Assembly (NCBI GenBank): GCA_016946835.1 | Contig: JACVTC010000111.1 | Span: 525,001-567,517, forward strand | Reading direction: 5' to 3' | Source: Neocallimastix lanati (nom. inval.) | Lineage: Eukaryota > Neocallimastigomycota > Neocallimastigomycetes > Neocallimastigales > Neocallimastigaceae | DNA length: 42,517 bases | Part shown: positions 36,197 through 42,517 of the stretch, one piece after another | Layout: the number at the start of each line of letters is the position of its first letter | Position numbering within the stretch: the stretch's first letter is position 1 | Made by a program: the position numbers and the translations under genes | Notes under the pieces: model-generated | What the model saw: only the letters and a program-made list of their open reading frames with translations | What the model was told of the DNA's origin: nothing | The model's database searches: none

Positions 36197-38549
36197 AGTA
36201 TTTAGTATTATTTTTATTATTATAAAAAAAATTTTTTTAATTAATTTTGGAGAGTTTGTCAATATTAAAATTTTTCAAAATGTCAAAAATAAGAAATGAT
36301 ACAAAATAAAATAAAAAAAAAATAAAATAATTTTTTTTTTTTTTTTTTTTTAATTTCAAATTTTCTATTATGTATTCAGATATAATTATAATTTTAGTTA
36401 TAAATTATAATTAAAATCAATCATATTTAATTATAATTATATAAATAATTATATATTGTTTGTACATATCTGATTATAATGATTAAAAATTCTTTAAATG
36501 AATTTAAAATTTTATATTGTAATAAATAGAATTAATTCGTTTTATTATTTATTTATTTTTTATTTATTACTTTTTTATTTTTTTTTATTATATAAATTTT
36601 TATTAATCTAAAATAGTAAAGTTTTTGTTATTATTATTATTTTAATTATTAAATAAAATACTTGAATATATTATACCAAAATTTATTAATAAATATACAT
36701 TTTTTTTGTATAAGTTAGAAAAGTAATATTACATAATATTTTATTTTTATTTTATTGTAATTTTTTTTATTTCGTATTAACTGTGGTTTTAGAAATGATG
36801 TTGTTTAAAAAAGAAAAAAGAATTACTATAAAATTTGCATAATACGATTATAATACTACTATTATGTATTTACAATTGTTTTATGTAAATTTCATTATAT
36901 TTTTTTGTGTAAATCATTTTCCCTAATTTTTCATAATAATTTTATTTTAATGTAAATCAATTTTTATCAATATTTAAATTCTTGGTTTTTTTTTTTTTTT
37001 TTTTTTTTTTTTATTTATTTATCTTAATATTTGATATGTGTTTATTTATGTAAGAGATATCATAAAATACATGGCACATATGGATTAGTTAATCCAATTC
37101 ATTGAAAGAAGAACAAGAAAAAGTATTAATATAATAATAATAGTAATATTATATATATAATAATACTAATAATAAAATGTTTTAATTTCAAAGTTTATTT
37201 AATGCTTTATAATATAAAATTTTAAAATTTCATACTTAATGGATACATTTTTATAGGTGAAATCCAAGAGTCATATACATAATAAAATATATATGTGGAT
37301 ACATGATTAAATAGAAAATATTATATTAATGTTTAGAATTAATATTATTAATATCCATGTAATAATAATAATAATAAAAAGTTATTATATATGATAATAT
37401 ACATTTAATTACTTCATTCATTCACATGACTTATTTGTCATATATTAATCTCTTCAATGTTTTTTTGTATGGAATAAAGTATACTTATAATATATTTATT
37501 ATAATATAATATATTATATATTATATGGGTACTAATTATTTTAAGATAATCAATTCAAAGAATAAAATATAATAAAGATTAAAATTATATAAAATAAAAT
37601 AAAGATTAAAAATAAAAAAAAAATCATGATAAATGTTTCAATTTAATTATTATGATATATTAATTAATTAACTATTGTTTGAAAGTTTTGTGCTAATTTT
37701 TGTACTATCCTTTAACTTTTAATAATTAAATTTGAATGATATTAATAAACTACATGAAATATAATTGATTATGCTTTTATTTTATTAATGATTAAAGTTT
37801 CAAAAATAAGTTTAAAATTTTATAATTATTAAAAATAATGTTTAAAAACAAATTTATTAATTAAATTGTAACCTATAAAGTTTTTTAAAGATTTAAATTA
37901 AAAATATATATTATTGACATATATAGATATATATAAACGAATATATGTATATAATTTTTATTATAGAAAGTTTATTAATAAGTATATATTAAAAAAGTTT
38001 TTTTTTTTTTTTTTTTTTAAATATAAAATTTTCAAAGTTAGAAACTTTTTGATACTAAATTTATTAAACATCATATATAAAGTTTATTCTAGTTATTCAT
38101 ATCTTTGGTATTATATATTTATAATATTATTTTAAATGGACAAGTTAAAAAAAAAAAAAATTATTAAAAAACTTGGTAAAGAAAAAATTGTTGACCTTTA
38201 TTGAATATTATTTAATAATTTTTTTTTTTATTTTGTTATTTAATTTATATTTTTTTTTACTTAGATATGAATTGCAAAGTTTTATTATAAGGTATACAAA
38301 AAGAAAGTTACAAATATAAAACTGTAATAATATATATGATCAATATATCAAAATATATTTCTGGTGAAATATTGTTTTGTCATTAAAAAACATATATCCT
38401 ATTTGTTAATTAATAATAATTAGTTATTAATATTAGTTAGTAATATGAATGATACTGAAAAATGTTTAAATGTCAACATTAAAGATATCTACAGAAAAGT
38501 TTCATAACAACTTATTAATTTTTTTTTATTTTATTCTCAAAAAAAATTT

Positions 38550-38665
38550 ATGATTTATATACCATAATCTTGTTATTAAGTAGTGATGTATGATAAAGTT
38601 TCATATATATTATTATACGTGGATAAACTATACATTGGACATGTTTTAGGTTATGCTTAATATTA
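38550..38665 (+). pseudogene. Possible relic of a Ty1/copia reverse transcriptase
   Basis: The plus strand encodes VVMYDKVSYILLYVDKLYIG, which resembles the catalytic motif region of copia-type reverse transcriptases (hydrophobic-LLYVDD-hydrophobic-I-x-G) with the second Asp changed to Lys. In-frame stops lie just upstream and downstream. Only this short match is visible and no LTR pair was found, so it may be chance. If real, it is a dead element fragment. Confidence 0.25.
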
Positions 38666-39892
38666 TTAATTACATAACTACTTATCTTAATATATAATAT
38701 ATTATAATATACATATAATAACAAAAGATTTATGTAATTTTTAAAATACTATATAATAATAATAATAATAAAATGTTATGTTTTTATATGCATATATATA
38801 TTTTAATTAAAGTACGAATACTTGCACATTTATTCAAAATTGAAACTTGGTGAATATAGAAAGTAAGAAATTGTATATTTTATATAATATTTAATGATAA
38901 AATAGCTAGTAATACAATACTTAATAATAAGACATTTAATAAAATTCATTTAATTTAAATATCATAATAAAATTTATTTATTTAAATAATATATTTCTTA
39001 ACAAGAAAAAAAATGTATGCTTAATTATTTTAAAGATAAAAATGGATTACTTAATTAGTTTATTTTTATTTATATTTTTTATTTTTTTTTTATTTTTTTT
39101 ATATTTATTTTGAATATCATACACAAAATTAAATAAATAAAAAGATTAAGTTTTTTTTTTTTTTTTTTTGAATTAAAATTTAAATAATCAAAAAAAAAAA
39201 TTTTTTTTTTTAATAATTTTAATTAATTTAAAAATTTAATTTATTTAATAAAAATATTTTAATTTAAAATTAAATAATTTTTAAAATTTTAATATATTTT
39301 TTTATATTAAATATAAATATAATATTTCTAAAAAAATAAAAATTAAAATAAAAAAATAACCAATATAAAGTAAATTTTAAAATTTAATTTAATTCATCAA
39401 TTTTTGTACTACTTCAAAATCTAATAGATAAAGATAAACTTTATATCTATATAAATCTGCTGTATTTCATCAGTAATTTTTTTTTTCTTTTTTTTCTTTA
39501 TTTTTATATATATGTAAATTAAAATCTTAAAACTTTAAAAGATTATAGAATTTAAAATAAGAAAAAAAAAATTTAGAGAAGAAATAAAATAAAATTTTTT
39601 AAAATAATTAGAATTTAAAAAAGTAAAAAAAATTTAGAGAAACAAAAAATGACAATAATTATAATTAGTAATATAATTATAATTAGTAATCCAATAGCAT
39701 ATTTAATTCAATAACATCTATATTTCAAAAAGTTTTTTTTTATTATTATTATTATAATTTATTTAAATAATCTTTTTATTTCAATGCTATTTATATTATT
39801 ATTATTATTATAATTTAAACAAAATTTAAAGTTTTATTGAGTACTAAATTGATATTAATAATCATAGCAATAATTTTATTAAAATTGAAACA

Positions 39893-39926
<34 letters not shown>

Positions 39927-40484
39927 GAAATATACTAATAATTAATTAAATAGTAATTACATTCTTTAATTATAATATATATGATTTTACTTATTTTAAT
40001 ATTTACTTAGATAATGTAATAATAAAAATAAACTACTAGATAAAAAAAAAATTACTTTTCTATAAACTTTAATAATAAAGAATTTATTTTAATATAAATA
40101 AAAAAAAATAAAAATAAAAATAAAATTTTTATAATGAAAGAAATATATTTATAACAATAATTATTTTAATTATTTTTACCATTAATTATTAAAATAATAT
40201 TATTAGAATGATTTGAATCTATTTAGAAATAAATAAAAAAAATAAATAAATAAAGAATTTAATAATTTTATTTATTTATTATTTATTATTTACTATTAAA
40301 TTTTATTATTATTTTTTATCATTTATTATTATTTATTATTTATTATATTTAATCACAAATGTAATAATATATCTTTTTTTTTTAAAAAAAAAAAAAAAAT
40401 CATTAATTCAATATTTGATATTTTTAAAAATTATATTATTTTTTAAAATCAATGAAATCTAAGGATTTTTATTTAATATCAGAA

Positions 40485-40530
<46 letters not shown>

Positions 40531-40544
40531 AAATATTCAATAAA

Positions 40545-40792
40545 TAGATGAATGATTACTTTTACCATAACTATTTTCTGTAGCTTTTTTACTTTTGATG
40601 GTAAATGATGACTATATTTATATTCATATCTTAATCCTAAAAATTCAATTATATTCTAATATTAAATAATGAGTTGTCAAAACTAAGATTGAATAAATTT
40701 CTTGAGTGAATAAACTTTGATTTCTCATTATTAATTTACATAATACCTTGCATTAATTTCAATAATGAACTAATACGATTTAATGACATCAT
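40545..40792 (-). pseudogene. Coding-like fragment, unidentified
   Basis: From 40792 the minus strand reads MMSLNRISSLLKLMQ, then a GTATTA donor-like site. Removing 46 bases to a CAAG acceptor continues in frame with EIYSILVLTTHYLILEYN and a stop. One base out of frame, the sequence continues as IIEFLGLRYEYKYSHHLPSK. The composition and continuity suggest an old exon set broken by a frameshift. The family was not recognised. Confidence 0.25.
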
Positions 40793-40985
40793 TATTTTTT
40801 ATATTATTTTTTACTTTTTTTTTTTTTATATTATATGTATTTTTCATTGAAATGATTTTTGTCATTTAAATTATTATTGCCATTTAAATTTTTATTTTTA
40901 ATATTTCCCCTCATCAACGTATGTAGGATTTTTATACACCCAAGGTAATTGGGAAGTAGAGTAAGTAAGAAAGTTTAGAGATTTT

Positions 40986-41005
40986 CTTAAGTATACTTAA
41001 GTATA
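40986..41005. repeat. 16-bp perfect palindrome within a doubled 10-mer
   Basis: CTTAAGTATA occurs twice in tandem, and its first 16 bases are a perfect palindrome. It lies in unique, slightly less A/T-rich DNA. Confidence 0.7.
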
Positions 41006-41194
41006 GACTAATCATTCATGTTGGATGTCATTATTTAAGAAACATTATTATATTTTAATTATCATTTATTTAAATTTTTAAAAATAATCCTATATTATAT
41101 TTATATTTAAAAATATTTATATAATTTTATTTTTTTTTATAAGGCTATTTATAAATATAAATATAAATAAAAATATAAACATTAAACAATTTAA

Positions 41195-41622
<428 letters not shown>

Positions 41623-41940
41623 TGGTAAATTAAATTTTTTTTTAGATGTAAAGTTTTCCTCTTAATATTCGTGATGTAATCAGAAAGAATCCTATATTCT
41701 TTGAAGAGTTCACATAATTCTTTAAAAAAAACTAGATATATCACTTCAAAGTTTTAAATTTTTAATCCTTATCTAAATTTAAATGTTTTTCATGAGATAG
41801 TTTCTTAATTGTAAATAATTTTTTTTTTTTTTTTTTTTTTTTTTAATTAGATTAGAGAAAACTTTATTTAATTTATAATAGAAAAATTACATGATTTTAA
41901 AGAAAAAAAACATAAAATAAATGAAATGAAATATTATATA

Positions 41941-42517
41941 TTATATAATTATAAAAGAGCGTTTAGAAGCAATGGTTTCTAACTTTTCCCATTCATCGAT
42001 GATAATTCTACGTCCATAATTGCGAATAATAATTTCAGTATTAGCGTTATCAACCGAATCTGTATCAGATATTTCACCAGGAGGTGAAAATCCCATGCCT
42101 TATCATTTCGACGTCGACGCTCTTAGCAACGGTAGATTCAATAGATTCAACGAAATACCATTTCATCATCAATCTAAAAGATCGACAAATTAATGGTATT
42201 ACGTTTGTTAGAAACTCTACAATCCCCATAAAACATGGAAGAGTCGATGAAGTTGAACTTTGTTTAAAAATATTGTCAACTAATTGTCTTAGTACCCCAT
42301 CATTAACTTTAATTTTTTTTATATATTGAACATCCGCCAGGAAGAGCATTCAATATAAAATAATAAATATTATTATCATAATCCTTTTCTGAATCTAAAG
42401 AAACGTCCAAGGATTTTTGTTCATTTATCATTGTAAATTTCAAAAAGAGATCATCTAGAAAAGGTAAAGATTTACTTCTGTAATTTTCTAATTCTTTACA
42501 GGAAAAGATCCAATGAG
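41941..42517 (-). pseudogene. 3' part of an unidentified gene, frame-disrupted, cut by the window edge
   Basis: Three consecutive minus-strand segments with normal coding composition follow one another in different frames. Segment A (42515-42309, open at the window edge) includes KFTMINEQKSLDVSLD and LPGGC. Segment B continues from about 42322 with VNDGVLRQLVDNIF and MGIVEFLTNVIPLICRSF. Segment C (about 42093-41941) includes FSPPGEISDTDSVDNANTE and a stop at 41941-41943. The A-to-B shift falls in a run of eight A and the B-to-C shift at a GGG, each one base. It is either a recent pseudogene or a true gene with two homopolymer errors in the sequence. No domain was recognised; base composition is clearly richer in G+C than the flanks. 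Confidence 0.55.

Overview
The window is extremely A+T-rich eukaryotic nuclear DNA. It has long poly-A/poly-T runs, AAT/ATT microsatellites and asparagine-rich proteins, and its genes are split by short GT-AG introns. The best fit is an anaerobic gut fungus (Neocallimastigomycota). The deciding evidence is a secreted protein at 31388-33320 ending in two cysteine-rich modules of the fungal dockerin (CBM10-type) family, which those fungi use to attach proteins to cellulosomes. A Byr4/Bfa1-like protein, a LysM protein and a GT34 glycosyltransferase also suit a fungus. A social amoeba such as Dictyostelium was considered because of the composition, but it does not explain the dockerins.

Layout. 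1-2106: no gene seen. 2107-5660 (-): three-exon gene, probably a Byr4/Bfa1-like scaffold of a two-component GAP. 5661-10040: gene-free. 10041-16171 (-): nine-exon gene for a protein of about 1233 residues with two tandem FYRN-FYRC modules; two of its introns carry long complementary trinucleotide tracts. 16172-22134: gene-free, with one hairpin. 22135-22587 (+): secreted two-LysM protein. 23874-24724 (+): BOLA3-type organellar BolA protein. 25763-26733: decayed coding relics. 27426-29501 (+): type II membrane protein joining a SUEL-type lectin to a GT34 glycosyltransferase. 29502-31387: spacer with a GC-rich structured island. 31388-33320 (-): secreted histidine-phosphatase-fold protein with a Thr-rich linker and two dockerins. 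33375-41940: gene desert with satellites and two candidate relics. 41941-42517 (-): frame-disrupted gene that runs off the window edge.

The six well-modelled genes occupy about one quarter of the window. They do not form a pathway. The clearest functional theme is the cell surface and secretory route: LysM, lectin-glycosyltransferase and dockerin-phosphatase. Exon junctions were chosen by GT/AG, reading-frame phase and domain continuity, and every multi-exon model keeps phase throughout. Nothing here was checked against a database or transcript.
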